NCBI RefSeq assembly: GCF_011039275.1 | Contig: NZ_JAAKGB010000001.1 | Coordinates: 930,001-994,000, forward strand | Direction: 5' to 3' | Length of the DNA: 64,000 nucleotides | DNA from: Streptococcus hyointestinalis | GTDB lineage: Bacteria; Bacillota; Bacilli; Lactobacillales; Streptococcaceae | Shown: piece after piece, positions 1 to 9,034 of the stretch | Position numbering within the stretch: position 1 is the stretch's first letter | How the letters are laid out: each line of letters opens with the position of its first letter | Notes under the pieces: generated by a model | Told to the model about the DNA's origin: nothing | Seen by the model: the letters and a program-made list of their open reading frames with translations, nothing else | Databases searched by the model: none | Program-made: the position numbers and the translations under genes

Positions 1-1
1 C

Positions 2-373
2 AAGGCACAGGGGTTGGATGTTACCATGATTGACATCAATCAGCGTGCTGTTTCTCTAGCGCCAAAAAATGCTGAGAAAAATGGGGTAAGAGCGCAGATT
101 TTTCAGTCTAATCTCTACGACACTGTCACAGGCACTTTCCAGCATATCATCAGTAATCCTCCACTCAGAGCAGGTAAAAAAGTGGTTCATACAGTCATTG
201 AGGAGAGTATCCATTATCTAGATGATGGCGGTGACTTGACCATTGTCATTCAGAAAAAGCAGGGAGCACCGAGTGCCAAAGCTAAAATGGAAGACATATT
301 TGGAAATTGTGAGATTGTCAAAAAAGATAAAGGCTATTACATTTTAAGGAGTGTGAAAGATGAGAGCTGTTGA
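2..373 (+). CDS. RsmC-like class I SAM methyltransferase, C-terminal part
   Basis: The open frame runs in from the window edge, so only about the last 123 residues are present. The sequence shows a DxN-like acidic strand (TMIDINQRAV), the NPPLRAGK motif typical of RsmC-family N2-guanine rRNA methyltransferases, and a C-terminal strand ending GYYILRS. By family knowledge the product would methylate a guanine of 16S rRNA using S-adenosylmethionine. It overlaps the start of the next gene by 14 bases, suggesting co-transcription with pdp. The upstream half with the SAM glycine motif lies outside the window. Confidence 0.8.
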   Translation, partial: KAQGLDVTMIDINQRAVSLAPKNAEKNGVRAQIFQSNLYDTVTGTFQHIISNPPLRAGKKVVHTVIEESIHYLDDGGDLTIVIQKKQGAPSAKAKMEDIFGNCEIVKKDKGYYILRSVKDESC

Positions 374-1640
374 TTTAATCCAGAAAAAACGTGACGGTGG
401 TGAGCTATCTACTTCAGAGATTGAGTGGCTTATTTCAGGTTATGTCGATGGCAGTGTACCTGCTTATCAAATGTCCGCCTTTGCTATGGCTGTCTACTTT
501 AAAGGCATGTCTATGCGTGAAGTTAGGGATTTGACCATGTGTATGGTAAAATCTGGCGCTGAGATTGATTTGTCGTCCATCCCCGGTATCAAAACGGATA
601 AGCACTCGACAGGTGGTGTTGGAGACAAGGTGACACTTATCCTTGCTCCGCTCGTTGCTAGCTTTGATGTCCCTGGTGCCAAGATGAGTGGTCGTGGTCT
701 TGGGCATACTGGTGGGACACTAGATAAGCTTGAGTCTATCAAGGGCTTTCAAATTGAGCGCACAGAAGAAGAGTTCATCAACCCAGTCAAGGCTATTAAC
801 CTCTCTGTCATTGGGCAATCTGATAAGCTGGTCAAGGCAGATAAACTGCTTTATGCGCTTCGAGATGTGACATCTACTGTAGACATCATTCCTTTGATTG
901 CAAGCTCTGTCCTGAGTAAGAAAATCGCCGCAGGTTCAGATAAGATTTTGCTAGATGTTACTGTTGGTGATGGTGCTTTCATGAAAACGGTCGAAGAAGC
1001 TCGAGAACTGGCTAAAACAATGGTGGCTTTAGGTAATGAAGTGGGACGTCAAACTGTGGCGGTTATCACAGACATGTCTCAGCCTCTTGGCTGCGCTATT
1101 GGCAATCGTCTTGAGGTCTCAGAAGCACTTGATATTATGCAAGGAAAAGGACGCTCTGAAGTCACGCAGTTTATCTGTGATTTAGCTAAGATAATGCTGG
1201 ATTTGGCAGGAGTTGAGGCAAGTGATGAGGTGATTTACGACCACCTTGTCAATGGCGCTGCGCTCAATAGGTTTCATGAGATGGTATTAGCACAGGGTGG
1301 GGACTTAGATGACTTGTATCGACCTTCTCGTGCCAAATACACCACTGACATTATCGCAGAAGAAGATGGCTATATTGAGGCGTTATCAGCCTTGGCATTT
1401 GGTCTTTTTGCTATGAGACTTGGTGCTGGGCGCTCTGTCCAGACAGATCAACTCAATTATGAAACAGGAATTGTCTTTCATAAAAAGGTCGGAGACAGCG
1501 TTAGAACAGGCGATTGCCTAGCAACTATCTACTCAGATAAAATATTAGACGAAAAAGAGGTTACAGAATTCAAAAAAAATGTTAAAATAAATAGAGAGAA
1601 ATCTGTTCCACAAGAAATTATCGCAATTATCTCATCATAA
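360..1640 (+). CDS. pdp: Pyrimidine-nucleoside phosphorylase
   Basis: Cytoplasmic enzyme of pyrimidine salvage: phosphorolysis of uridine, thymidine or deoxyuridine to the base plus (deoxy)ribose-1-phosphate. The 426-residue length is normal for the family. Visible signatures are KTDKHSTGGVGDK (phosphate-binding loop, about residues 80-92), the SGRGLGHTGGTLDKLE thymidine/pyrimidine phosphorylase signature (about 110-125), and a C-terminal alpha/beta domain. The start ATG overlaps the methyltransferase end. It heads the order pdp-deoC-cdd-bmpA-nupABC, so substrate uptake and breakdown are encoded side by side. Confidence 0.95.
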   Translation: MRAVDLIQKKRDGGELSTSEIEWLISGYVDGSVPAYQMSAFAMAVYFKGMSMREVRDLTMCMVKSGAEIDLSSIPGIKTDKHSTGGVGDKVTLILAPLVASFDVPGAKMSGRGLGHTGGTLDKLESIKGFQIERTEEEFINPVKAINLSVIGQSDKLVKADKLLYALRDVTSTVDIIPLIASSVLSKKIAAGSDKILLDVTVGDGAFMKTVEEARELAKTMVALGNEVGRQTVAVITDMSQPLGCAIGNRLEVSEALDIMQGKGRSEVTQFICDLAKIMLDLAGVEASDEVIYDHLVNGAALNRFHEMVLAQGGDLDDLYRPSRAKYTTDIIAEEDGYIEALSALAFGLFAMRLGAGRSVQTDQLNYETGIVFHKKVGDSVRTGDCLATIYSDKILDEKEVTEFKKNVKINREKSVPQEIIAIISS

Positions 1641-1669
1641 GCTAATATATTTATAAAATTGGAGACATT

Positions 1670-2335
1670 ATGACTTCTATCAATACCTACATTGATCATA
1701 CGCTCTTAAAACCAGAGAGCACGCAGGAACAAATCAAACAATTAACAGACGAGGCAAAAACCTATCATTTTGCGAGTGTCTGTGTCAATCCAACTTGGGT
1801 GGCTTACGCTAAGGAACAACTAAAAGACAGTGATGTGAAGGTCTGCACGGTAATTGGTTTTCCTCTAGGGGCAACAACTAGTCAAACAAAAGCTTTTGAG
1901 ACACAAGATGCGATTGCAAACGGTGCTGATGAGGTGGATATGGTCATCAACATCGGAAAGCTCAAATCAAAACAATACGATGAGGTTGAAGACGACATTC
2001 GTGCCGTTGTTGAAGCAAGTGGTGACAAGCTCGTTAGGGTCATCATTGAAGCTTGCTTGTTAACTGATGATGAAAAGGTTAAGGCATGTCAGTTATCTGT
2101 AGCAGCGGGCGCTGACTACGTCAAGACGTCAACAGGCTTTTCTCTTCATGGGGCGACAGTAGAGGATGTAGCATTGATGCGTCAAACCGTAGGACCTAAT
2201 ATCGGTGTCAAGGCAGCGGGCGGTGCTCGCAGTTTGGCAGACGCAGAAGCCTTTATCGCCGCAGGGGCAACACGTATTTGAACCTCTGCAGGTTTTGCGA
2301 TTGTTTCTGGAGATACCGCTAATGGCGGATACTAG
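1670..2335 (+). pseudogene. deoC: Deoxyribose-phosphate aldolase interrupted by in-frame TGA
   Basis: The frame encodes the aldolase that splits 2-deoxyribose-5-phosphate into glyceraldehyde-3-phosphate and acetaldehyde, the step after pdp. Family motifs are intact: DHTLLKPE near the N terminus, [12 protein letters not shown], and the Schiff-base lysine region DYVKTSTGF. At 2279-2281 a TGA stands where the family has the glycine of the phosphate-binding Gly-Thr-Ser motif. The same frame then continues (TSAGFAIVSGDTANGG) to a TAG at 2333-2335, giving the usual ~220-residue length. GGA to TGA is a single change. The product stops at residue 203, before the phosphate loop, and is probably inactive. 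The gene's end overlaps the cdd start, so cdd translation could also be affected. Confidence 0.88.
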
Positions 2336-2723
2336 TAGCAAGGAGTTGATTGCGCTAGCTATTAAGGCTAGCGAGGAAGCCTATGTTCCTTATTCACATT
2401 TTCCAATAGGAGCTGCTGTCAAAACAGAAAGCGGTGCTATTTTCACGGGGTGTAATATCGCAAATGCCAGCTTTGGTTTGACAAATTGCGGCGAGCGAAC
2501 AGCTATTTTTAAAGCTGTTTCTGAGGGACATGTTAGATTGTCTGAAATTGCTGTTTATGGGCATTCAGCAGAGCCAATTTCACCATGTGGCGCTTGTCGC
2601 CAAGTCATGGCTGAATTTTTTGAACCATCTGCTAGGGTCATCTTGATTGCAGAAGATGGTGTAACGACGGTCGAGATGACGGTCGGGCAATTACTTCCAT
2701 ATTCGTTTACAGATTTAACGTAA
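2322..2723 (+). CDS. cdd: Cytidine deaminase
   Basis: A 133-residue homotetrameric-type zinc cytidine/deoxycytidine deaminase producing (deoxy)uridine for pdp. The zinc site is visible as NCGERTAI with catalytic Glu, followed by PCGACRQV with two cysteines. The chosen ATG lies inside the 3' end of deoC, is preceded by no strong ribosome binding site, and gives the usual family length; translation is probably coupled to deoC. An earlier in-frame start would add about 39 residues that read as deoC sequence out of frame. Confidence 0.92.
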   Translation: MADTSSKELIALAIKASEEAYVPYSHFPIGAAVKTESGAIFTGCNIANASFGLTNCGERTAIFKAVSEGHVRLSEIAVYGHSAEPISPCGACRQVMAEFFEPSARVILIAEDGVTTVEMTVGQLLPYSFTDLT

Positions 2724-2760
2724 ATCTGTTAGGGTTTAAAGTCGTAAGACTTAAAGTATT
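2708..2760 (+). other. Two hairpins between cdd and the lipoprotein gene
   Basis: ACAGATTT/AAATCTGT (around 2710-2729, overlapping the cdd stop) and an imperfect TTTAAAGTC/GACTTAAAG hairpin (about 2735-2757) precede a T-rich stretch. They may attenuate transcription from the salvage genes into the transporter genes. Neither has a perfect terminator layout, so the role is inferred. Confidence 0.4.
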
Positions 2761-2787
2761 TTAGTTTTTTTAGGAGGGTTCATTTTG

Positions 2788-3837
2788 ATGAACAAGAAGG
2801 TTATCGGTCTAGGTTTAGCGGCAGTTGCTGCTCTTGGTTTAACTGCGTGTGGTAGTCGTAGCTCAAAATCAAGCAGCTCATCAAGTGATAGCTTGAAAGT
2901 CGCTATGGTTACTGATGTTGGTGGTATTGATGATAAATCATTCAACCAGTCTGCTTGGGAAGGTTTGCAAGCGTGGGGTAAAAAGCACAACCTTAAAAAG
3001 GGACAAGGGTATGATTACTTCCAATCAACAAATGAATCAGAATACACCAACAACCTTGATACTGCTGTCTCAGGTGGTTACCAATTGATTTTTGGTATCG
3101 GATTTGCGCTTCACGATGCTATTGAAGATGCTGCTGATAACAATACCGACACAAACTTTGTTATTATCGCTGACGAAGTCAAAGATAAAGACAATGTAGC
3201 GAGCGTTCTTTTTGCTGATAATGAAGCCGCTTATCTTGCAGGTATTGCAGCTGCTAAAACCACTAAGACAAAAACAGTTGGCTTTGTAGGAGGACAAGAA
3301 AGCACTGTTATTGACCGTTTTGAAGCTGGTTTCAAAGCTGGTGTCAAATCAGTTGCTGACACAATCAAAGTCAAAGTTAACTACGTTGGTTCATTTAGTG
3401 ACGCCGCTAAAGGTAAAACAATCGCTGCTGCACAATATGCAGACGGTGCTGACGTTATTTACCATGCAGCAGGTGGTTCTGGAACTGGTGTCTTTAGCGA
3501 AGCTAAATCTATCAACGAAAGCCGTAATGAAGCCGATAAAGTTTGGGTAATCGGTGTTGACCGTGACCAAAAAGAAGACGGTAATTACACATCTAAAGAT
3601 GGACAAACATCAAACTTCGTTCTTGCTTCTACTATCAAAGAAGTTGGTAAATCGCTTCAATTGATTTCTAACGATACGCTTGATGGTCAATTCCCTGGCG
3701 GAAAAACTACTCGCTATGGTCTTAAAGCAGGTGGTGTAGATATTGCACTTACAAACACAACTGCTGATACCAACACATCTATCAAAGAAGCAAAACAAAC
3801 AATTATTGACGGTGATATCAAAGTCCCTGAAAAATAA
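2788..3837 (+). CDS. bmpA: BMP-family nucleoside-binding lipoprotein
   Basis: Extracellular substrate-binding component of a nucleoside ABC importer. A lipoprotein signal peptide ends in the lipobox LTACGS (Cys about residue 21), followed by a Ser-rich linker and a BMP/PnrA-type periplasmic-binding fold (VTDVGGIDDKSFNQSAW, VGFVGGQES, IYHAAGGSGTGVFSEA). ATG 2788 follows an AGGAGG site; a TTG codon just before it is not needed. It is followed by a terminator and then the ATPase and permease genes, the usual order for the NupABC/BmpA system of streptococci. The gene name follows that homology. Confidence 0.9.
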   Translation: MNKKVIGLGLAAVAALGLTACGSRSSKSSSSSSDSLKVAMVTDVGGIDDKSFNQSAWEGLQAWGKKHNLKKGQGYDYFQSTNESEYTNNLDTAVSGGYQLIFGIGFALHDAIEDAADNNTDTNFVIIADEVKDKDNVASVLFADNEAAYLAGIAAAKTTKTKTVGFVGGQESTVIDRFEAGFKAGVKSVADTIKVKVNYVGSFSDAAKGKTIAAAQYADGADVIYHAAGGSGTGVFSEAKSINESRNEADKVWVIGVDRDQKEDGNYTSKDGQTSNFVLASTIKEVGKSLQLISNDTLDGQFPGGKTTRYGLKAGGVDIALTNTTADTNTSIKEAKQTIIDGDIKVPEK

Positions 3838-3851
3838 TCAATCTTAGAAGA

Positions 3852-3879
3852 AAAGCGGTCTAAGAGGTCCGCTTTTTTT
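3852..3879 (+). terminator. Rho-independent terminator after bmpA
   Basis: An AAAGCGG...CCGCTTT stem followed by seven T residues ends the lipoprotein transcript. It allows the abundant binding protein to be expressed above the ATPase and permeases. Confidence 0.85.
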
Positions 3880-3884
3880 CAAAG

Positions 3885-3937
3885 CTGAGATATAGGATTA
3901 TATCTCAGTAAAGCACGCCTGTAGGTGTGTTTTACTG
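3885..3937 (+). repeat. Two overlapping long inverted repeats upstream of nupA
   Basis: The first is CTGAGATATA/TATATCTCAG with a 4-base loop (3885-3908). The second is a 14-bp stem (3906-3919 with 3924-3937, two G-T pairs, loop TGTA). They share the bases CAG, so only one can fold fully at a time. A TATAAT at 3941-3946 follows immediately. They could be a regulatory switch, an operator, or a small repeat insertion. Confidence 0.6.
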
Positions 3938-3971
3938 AACTATAATTGTTATTTCTTGAAAGGGAGAAGAT

Positions 3972-5498
3972 ATGTCTAAGCATGTCATTGAAATGAAAGA
4001 AATTACCAAACAATTTGGTGATTTCGTCGCAAATGACCATATCAACTTGTCTATTCAAAAGGGTGAAATCCATGCACTATTAGGGGAAAACGGTTCAGGA
4101 AAATCAACTCTGATGAATATGCTGGCTGGCTTGTTGCAACCAACCAGTGGTGAGATTGTGGTCAATGGTGAGAGTGTTACCATTGACTCGCCGTCAAAGT
4201 CCTCTCAGCTCGGTATCGGGATGGTGCACCAGCACTTCATGTTGGTGGAAGCTTTCACTGTTTCTGAAAATATCCTCCTAGGAACAGAGACCGTCAAAAA
4301 TGGGGTGCTTGATTTAAAGCAGGCAACAAAAGATATTGAAGAACTGTCTGAAAAGTACGGTTTGACAGTTGACCCTAGTGCTAGGGTATCAGATATTTCT
4401 GTTGGGATGCAACAGCGTGTGGAAATCTTAAAAACGCTCTACCGTGGTGCGGATATTCTTATCTTTGATGAGCCGACAGCTGTTTTGACGCCATCAGAAA
4501 TCGCAGAGCTGATGGATATCATGAAAAATCTTGTCAAAGAAGGTAAGTCTATCATCCTCATCACGCATAAGCTTGATGAGATTCGTGCGGTAGCCGACCG
4601 TGTAACGGTTATTCGTCGTGGTAAGAGTATTGAGACGGTTGAGGTGGCAGGTGCAACTTCTGCTGATTTGGCAGAGATGATGGTGGGGCATTCTGTTTCC
4701 TTTACGACAGAAAAAGAGCCTGCAAAACCAAAAGATGTTATCTTGTCTATTAAAGACCTCGTGGTCAATGAAAACCGTGGTGTTCCTGCAGTAAAACAGC
4801 TCAATCTTGATGTTCGTGGTGGTGAGATTGTTGGTATCGCAGGGATTGATGGTAATGGGCAGAGCGAGCTGGTACAGGCTATTACAGGACTCAGAAAGGT
4901 CAAGTCAGGAAGTATTACCATCAAAGGGCAAGATGTGACACATCTAACGACTCGTAAAATTACAGAGCTAAGTGTTGGACATGTCCCTGAAGACCGTCAC
5001 CGTGATGGTCTCGTGCTTGAGATGACATTGTCTGAAAATATGGCGCTACAGACCTACTACAAGGAGCCAATGAGTAAAAACGGTATCCTTAATTTTCATA
5101 ATATCAATGAACATGCTCGTAAGCTGATGAAGGAGTTTGACGTCCGTGGAGCCAATGAATTGGTGCCGGCAAAGGGCTTTTCTGGAGGAAATCCGCAAAA
5201 AGCGATTATCGCACGTGAGATTGATCGTGACCCAGACCTTTTCATTGTTAGTCAGCCAACTCGTGGTTTGGACGTTGGAGCGATTGAGTATATCCATAAA
5301 CGTCTAATTGAAGAACGAGATAAAGGAAAAGCGGTGTTAGTGGTCAGCTTTGAGTTGGATGAGATTCTCAACCTCTCAGATCGCATTGCCGTTATCCATG
5401 ATGGTAGCATTCAAGGTATCGTGACTCCTACTGAAACCAACCAGCAAGAGTTAGGTATTTTGATGGCTGGTGGCAATATTGGAAAAGGAGGCGAGTAA
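3972..5498 (+). CDS. nupA: Nucleoside ABC importer, duplicated ATPase subunit
   Basis: A 508-residue protein with two fused ABC ATPase domains, like RbsA/NupA, energising the two permeases downstream. Domain 1 has Walker A GENGSGKST, signature ISVGMQQR and Walker B DILIFDEPTA. Domain 2 has the degenerate P-loop GIDGNGQSE usual for these proteins, the signature region FSGGNPQKAI and a RGLDVGA loop. The second signature normally reads GGNQQK; here the first Gln is Pro (CCG, 5193-5195). The AGGGAG site and ATG are clear. The stop overlaps the nupB ATG. Confidence 0.92.
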   Translation: MSKHVIEMKEITKQFGDFVANDHINLSIQKGEIHALLGENGSGKSTLMNMLAGLLQPTSGEIVVNGESVTIDSPSKSSQLGIGMVHQHFMLVEAFTVSENILLGTETVKNGVLDLKQATKDIEELSEKYGLTVDPSARVSDISVGMQQRVEILKTLYRGADILIFDEPTAVLTPSEIAELMDIMKNLVKEGKSIILITHKLDEIRAVADRVTVIRRGKSIETVEVAGATSADLAEMMVGHSVSFTTEKEPAKPKDVILSIKDLVVNENRGVPAVKQLNLDVRGGEIVGIAGIDGNGQSELVQAITGLRKVKSGSITIKGQDVTHLTTRKITELSVGHVPEDRHRDGLVLEMTLSENMALQTYYKEPMSKNGILNFHNINEHARKLMKEFDVRGANELVPAKGFSGGNPQKAIIAREIDRDPDLFIVSQPTRGLDVGAIEYIHKRLIEERDKGKAVLVVSFELDEILNLSDRIAVIHDGSIQGIVTPTETNQQELGILMAGGNIGKGGE

Positions 5499-6559
5499 TG
5501 TCTAAGCGAACTCAACAAATTGCGGTTCCTCTGATTTCAGTATTACTGGGAATCGTTCTTGGCGCTGTTATTATGTTTATCTTTGGTTATGACCCTATTT
5601 GGGGTTATGAAGAGCTCTTTAACAAAGCTTTTGGTAGTGCCAAAGATATCGGTGAAATTTTTACAAACATGGGTCCACTGATTTTGGTGGCACTTGGTTT
5701 TGCGGTAGCAAGCCGAGCAGGTTTCTTTAACGTTGGGCTACCAGGACAAGCCTATGCAGGTTGGATTGCTGCAGGTTGGTTTGGTCTCTCAAACCCTGAC
5801 ATGAGTCGTCCATTGAGTATCATCTCAACCGTTCTTATCGGGATGATTGCTGGTGGTATTATCGGTGCTATTCCTGGGATTTTACGAGCTTATCTCGGTA
5901 CCAGCGAGGTTATCGTAACCATCATGATGAACTATATCGTTCTTTATTCAGGAAATGCCATTATTCGTGGTCTCTTTTCTAAAGATATCATGCGTAATGC
6001 AGACTCTAGTATCAAGGTCTCTGAAAATGTTTCCTATCAGACAGCTTGGCTAGACACGCTGACCAATCACTCACGGATGAATATCGGTATTTTCATTGCT
6101 ATTATCGGTATCATCATCATTTGGTTCTTGCTCAATAAAACAACCCTTGGTTTTGCAATTCGCTCAGTTGGACTAAACCCAAATGCCAGTGAATACGCAG
6201 GGATGTCAGCTAAACGCACCATTATTCTATCAATGATTATCTCAGGTGCTTTTGCTGGTCTTGGTGGTGTTGTCTACGGTCTTGGAACCTTTGAAAATGT
6301 CTTTGTGCAGGCAAGCTCGGTATCCATCGGTTTTGACGGTATGGCAGTAGCCCTACTTGCTCAAAATAATCCAATCGGTATTCTCTTTTCAGCCTTTCTT
6401 TTCTCATTCCTCAGTGTAGGGTCATCAGGAATGACGATTGCGGGTATTCCAAAAGAATTGATTAGTATCGTGACAGCTTTGATTATTTTCTTTGTTGGTG
6501 CACATTATATCATTGAGCGCTATATCAAGCCTAAAAAACAAATGAAAGGTGGTAAATAA
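5498..6559 (+). CDS. nupB: Nucleoside ABC importer permease 1
   Basis: A 353-residue multi-pass membrane protein of the branched-chain/ribose permease type (BPD_transp_2). Conserved segments are GFAVASRAGFFNVGLPGQ near the N terminus and the loop LGFAIRSVGLNPNASEYAGM that contacts the ATPase. It overlaps nupA and nupC by a few bases (TAATG junctions), consistent with a single operon and equimolar production. With nupC it forms the heterodimeric channel. Confidence 0.92.
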   Translation: MSKRTQQIAVPLISVLLGIVLGAVIMFIFGYDPIWGYEELFNKAFGSAKDIGEIFTNMGPLILVALGFAVASRAGFFNVGLPGQAYAGWIAAGWFGLSNPDMSRPLSIISTVLIGMIAGGIIGAIPGILRAYLGTSEVIVTIMMNYIVLYSGNAIIRGLFSKDIMRNADSSIKVSENVSYQTAWLDTLTNHSRMNIGIFIAIIGIIIIWFLLNKTTLGFAIRSVGLNPNASEYAGMSAKRTIILSMIISGAFAGLGGVVYGLGTFENVFVQASSVSIGFDGMAVALLAQNNPIGILFSAFLFSFLSVGSSGMTIAGIPKELISIVTALIIFFVGAHYIIERYIKPKKQMKGGK

Positions 6560-7512
6560 TGTCGATTACAACATTAGCACTTTTAGTCTCAACGACTTTA
6601 ATCTATGCAACGCCTTTGATTTTGACCAGTATTGGTGGTACCTTCTCAGAACGTAGTGGTGTTGTCAACGTCGGCTTAGAAGGTATCATGGTTATGGGAG
6701 CTTTTTCTGGAGTTGTTTTCAACCTCGCATTTGCGGATACGTTTGGTAAAGCAACCCCTTGGCTAGGTGTCTTGGTCGGAGGTGTCGTTGGACTTTTGTT
6801 CTCCATCATCCATGCAGCTGCGACAGTAAATTTCCGTGCTGACCATATTGTCAGTGGTACTGTGCTCAACCTTTTTGCGCCTGCCCTTGCTGTTTTCCTC
6901 TGCCGTGTTATCTACAACAAAGGACAGACAGATAGCATCACACAATCGTTTGGGAAGTTTGACTTCCCAGTGCTTGCTAAAATCCCGATTGTTGGTGATA
7001 TTTTCTTTGCGGGTACCAGCGCTATTGGTTATGTAGCGATTGCCTTTACTTTCCTGGCTTGGTTTGTCCTTTACAAGACACGCTTTGGTTTGCGTTTGCG
7101 CTCAGTAGGTGAACACCCGCAAGCGGCTGATACACTTGGTATTAACGTTTACTTTATGCGTTATATGGGTGTTCTCATTTCCGGTTTTCTTTGCGGTATG
7201 GGCGGTGCTATCTATGCACAGTCTATCTCAGGAAACTTTTCTGTGACAACAATTACCGGTCCAGGTTTCATCGCTCTTGCCGCTATGATTTTTGGGAAAT
7301 GGAATCCAATCGGCGCTATGTTGGCTAGTCTCTTCTTTGGTTTATCACAAAGTCTAGCGGTTATCGGTGGCAATCTCGCTTTCTTGAAAGATATTCCAGC
7401 GGTTTACTTGCAAATCCCGCCGTATGTTTTGACCATCATTGTGCTAGCTGCTTTCCTAGGAAAATCAGTGGCACCAAAGGCAGACGGTGTCAACTATATC
7501 AAATCAAAATAA
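6559..7512 (+). CDS. nupC: Nucleoside ABC importer permease 2
   Basis: A 317-residue polytopic membrane protein and partner of nupB. It contains the family hallmark GGTFSERSGVVNVGLEGIM near the N terminus and the cytoplasmic coupling loop RFGLRLRSVGEHPQAADTLGI. It is the last gene of the importer operon and is closed by a strong terminator. Confidence 0.92.
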   Translation: MSITTLALLVSTTLIYATPLILTSIGGTFSERSGVVNVGLEGIMVMGAFSGVVFNLAFADTFGKATPWLGVLVGGVVGLLFSIIHAAATVNFRADHIVSGTVLNLFAPALAVFLCRVIYNKGQTDSITQSFGKFDFPVLAKIPIVGDIFFAGTSAIGYVAIAFTFLAWFVLYKTRFGLRLRSVGEHPQAADTLGINVYFMRYMGVLISGFLCGMGGAIYAQSISGNFSVTTITGPGFIALAAMIFGKWNPIGAMLASLFFGLSQSLAVIGGNLAFLKDIPAVYLQIPPYVLTIIVLAAFLGKSVAPKADGVNYIKSK

Positions 7513-7516
7513 AGAG

Positions 7517-7543
7517 CTTCTCTCGTATGAGAGAAGTTTTTTT
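7517..7543 (+). terminator. Terminator of the nup operon
   Basis: CTTCTCTC/GAGAGAAG stem, GTAT loop, seven T residues. Confidence 0.9.
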
Positions 7544-7573
7544 AGAGCAATTCTAAAAAGATATGCAAAACAA

Positions 7574-7602
7574 TTGTAAGCGGTTTACAAATATGATATA
7601 AT
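7574..7602 (+). promoter_or_regulatory. nox promoter with embedded cre site
   Basis: TTGTAA (7574-7579), a 17-bp spacer and TATAAT (7597-7602). Between and overlapping the -35 is TGTAAGCGGTTTACA (7575-7589), which matches the CcpA catabolite response element consensus and is almost palindromic. Its position predicts repression of nox by CcpA under good carbon supply. Confidence 0.8.
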
Positions 7603-7636
7603 GCTATTGTAAGATATAGAAAAGAGGAATTTAATT

Positions 7637-9004
7637 ATGAGTAAAATCGTTGTTGTTGGAACAAACCACGCCGGCACAGCCGCTATAAAAACCATGCTTA
7701 GCAACTACGGAGATGAAAATGAAGTGGTGACTTTTGACCAAAACTCAAACATTTCTTTCCTAGGATGCGGGATGGCTCTTTGGGTTGGTGAGCAAATTGA
7801 CGGACCAGAAGGTTTGTTCTACTCTGATAAGGAGCAGCTAGAAAGTATGGGAGCGAAGGTTTACATGGAGTCTCCTGTCTTAGATATTGATTTTGATAAA
7901 AAAGAAGTCAAAGCGCTCGTTGATGGTCAAGAACACATCGCGTCTTATGATAAATTGATTTTGGCGACAGGCTCACAACCTGTTATCCCACCGATTAAGG
8001 GAGTGGAAATCGAAGAAGGGTCTCGTGAGTTCAAAGCGACGCTTGAAAACCTTCCATTTGTAAAACTCTACCAAAACTCAGCAGAAGTCATTGAAAAATT
8101 GTCTAAGCCAGGTATTGACCGTGTGGCTGTCGTTGGGGCTGGCTACATTGTTGTGGAATTGGCAGAAGCTTTCCAACGTATCGGAAAAGAAGTGACTTTA
8201 GTTGATATTGCAGAAACCTGCATGGTCGGCTACTACGACCGTGACCTTACAGATATGATGAGTAAGAACTTGGAAGACCACGGCATTCGTCTCGCTTACG
8301 GTCAAGCTGTTCCAGCAGTCGAAGGTGATGGCAAGGTTGAGCGTCTTGTGACAGATAAAGAAACCTTTGATGTTGACATGGTCGTTATGGCAGTCGGCTT
8401 CCGACCAAATACAGAACTTGGTAAAGGTCGCCTTGAAACTTTCCGTAACGGTTCATGGGTTGTCAATAAAAAACAAGAAACCAGCATGAAAGATGTTTAT
8501 GCTATCGGTGACTGTGCGACAGTTTATGATAACTCATTAGACGACATCAACTACATCGCCCTTGCGTCAAATGCTGTACGTACAGGTATTGTTGCTGCTC
8601 ACAACGCTTGCGGTCATGAGCTTGAAGGTATTGGTGTTCAAGGATCAAACGGTATCTCCATTTACGGACTCCACATGGTATCAACAGGTTTGACCCTTGA
8701 AAAAGCCAAACCAGCAGGACACAATGCCGTTGAAACAACCTTTACAGACCTGCAAAAACCAGGCTTTATCAAGCACGATAACTACGAAGTAACCATTAAG
8801 ATTGTTTATGATAAAGATAGCCGTGTGATTTTAGGTTGTCAAATGGCGTCTTACGATGATATTGCATTAGCAATCCATCTCTTCTCACTGGCTATCCAAG
8901 AAAAGGTAACCATCGACAAATTGGCATTGACAGATCTCTTCTTCTTGCCGCATTTCAACCAACCTTACAACTACATTACAATGGCTGCCCTATCAGCAGA
9001 ATAA
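7637..9004 (+). CDS. nox: NADH oxidase (water-forming)
   Basis: A 455-residue flavoprotein that regenerates NAD+ by four-electron reduction of O2 to water in the cytosol. It has the redox cysteine in [10 protein letters not shown] (about residue 44), the ATGS FAD motif, the NADH-binding Rossmann segment and the YAIGDCA FAD signature. The Rossmann motif reads [15 protein letters not shown]; the third glycine of GxGxxG, almost invariant in this family, is Val (codon 172, GTT at 8150-8152). A GGT to GTT change would explain it and could lower NADH binding. A CcpA site overlaps its promoter. Confidence 0.93.
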   Translation: MSKIVVVGTNHAGTAAIKTMLSNYGDENEVVTFDQNSNISFLGCGMALWVGEQIDGPEGLFYSDKEQLESMGAKVYMESPVLDIDFDKKEVKALVDGQEHIASYDKLILATGSQPVIPPIKGVEIEEGSREFKATLENLPFVKLYQNSAEVIEKLSKPGIDRVAVVGAGYIVVELAEAFQRIGKEVTLVDIAETCMVGYYDRDLTDMMSKNLEDHGIRLAYGQAVPAVEGDGKVERLVTDKETFDVDMVVMAVGFRPNTELGKGRLETFRNGSWVVNKKQETSMKDVYAIGDCATVYDNSLDDINYIALASNAVRTGIVAAHNACGHELEGIGVQGSNGISIYGLHMVSTGLTLEKAKPAGHNAVETTFTDLQKPGFIKHDNYEVTIKIVYDKDSRVILGCQMASYDDIALAIHLFSLAIQEKVTIDKLALTDLFFLPHFNQPYNYITMAALSAE

Positions 9005-9009
9005 CACAA

Positions 9010-9034
9010 AAATGAGTCGAAAATCGACTCATTT
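9010..9034. terminator. Bidirectional terminator between nox and the convergent kinase-like gene
   Basis: AAATGAGTCGA/TCGACTCATTT with a 3-base loop and A/T tracts on both sides serves both converging genes. Confidence 0.9.
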
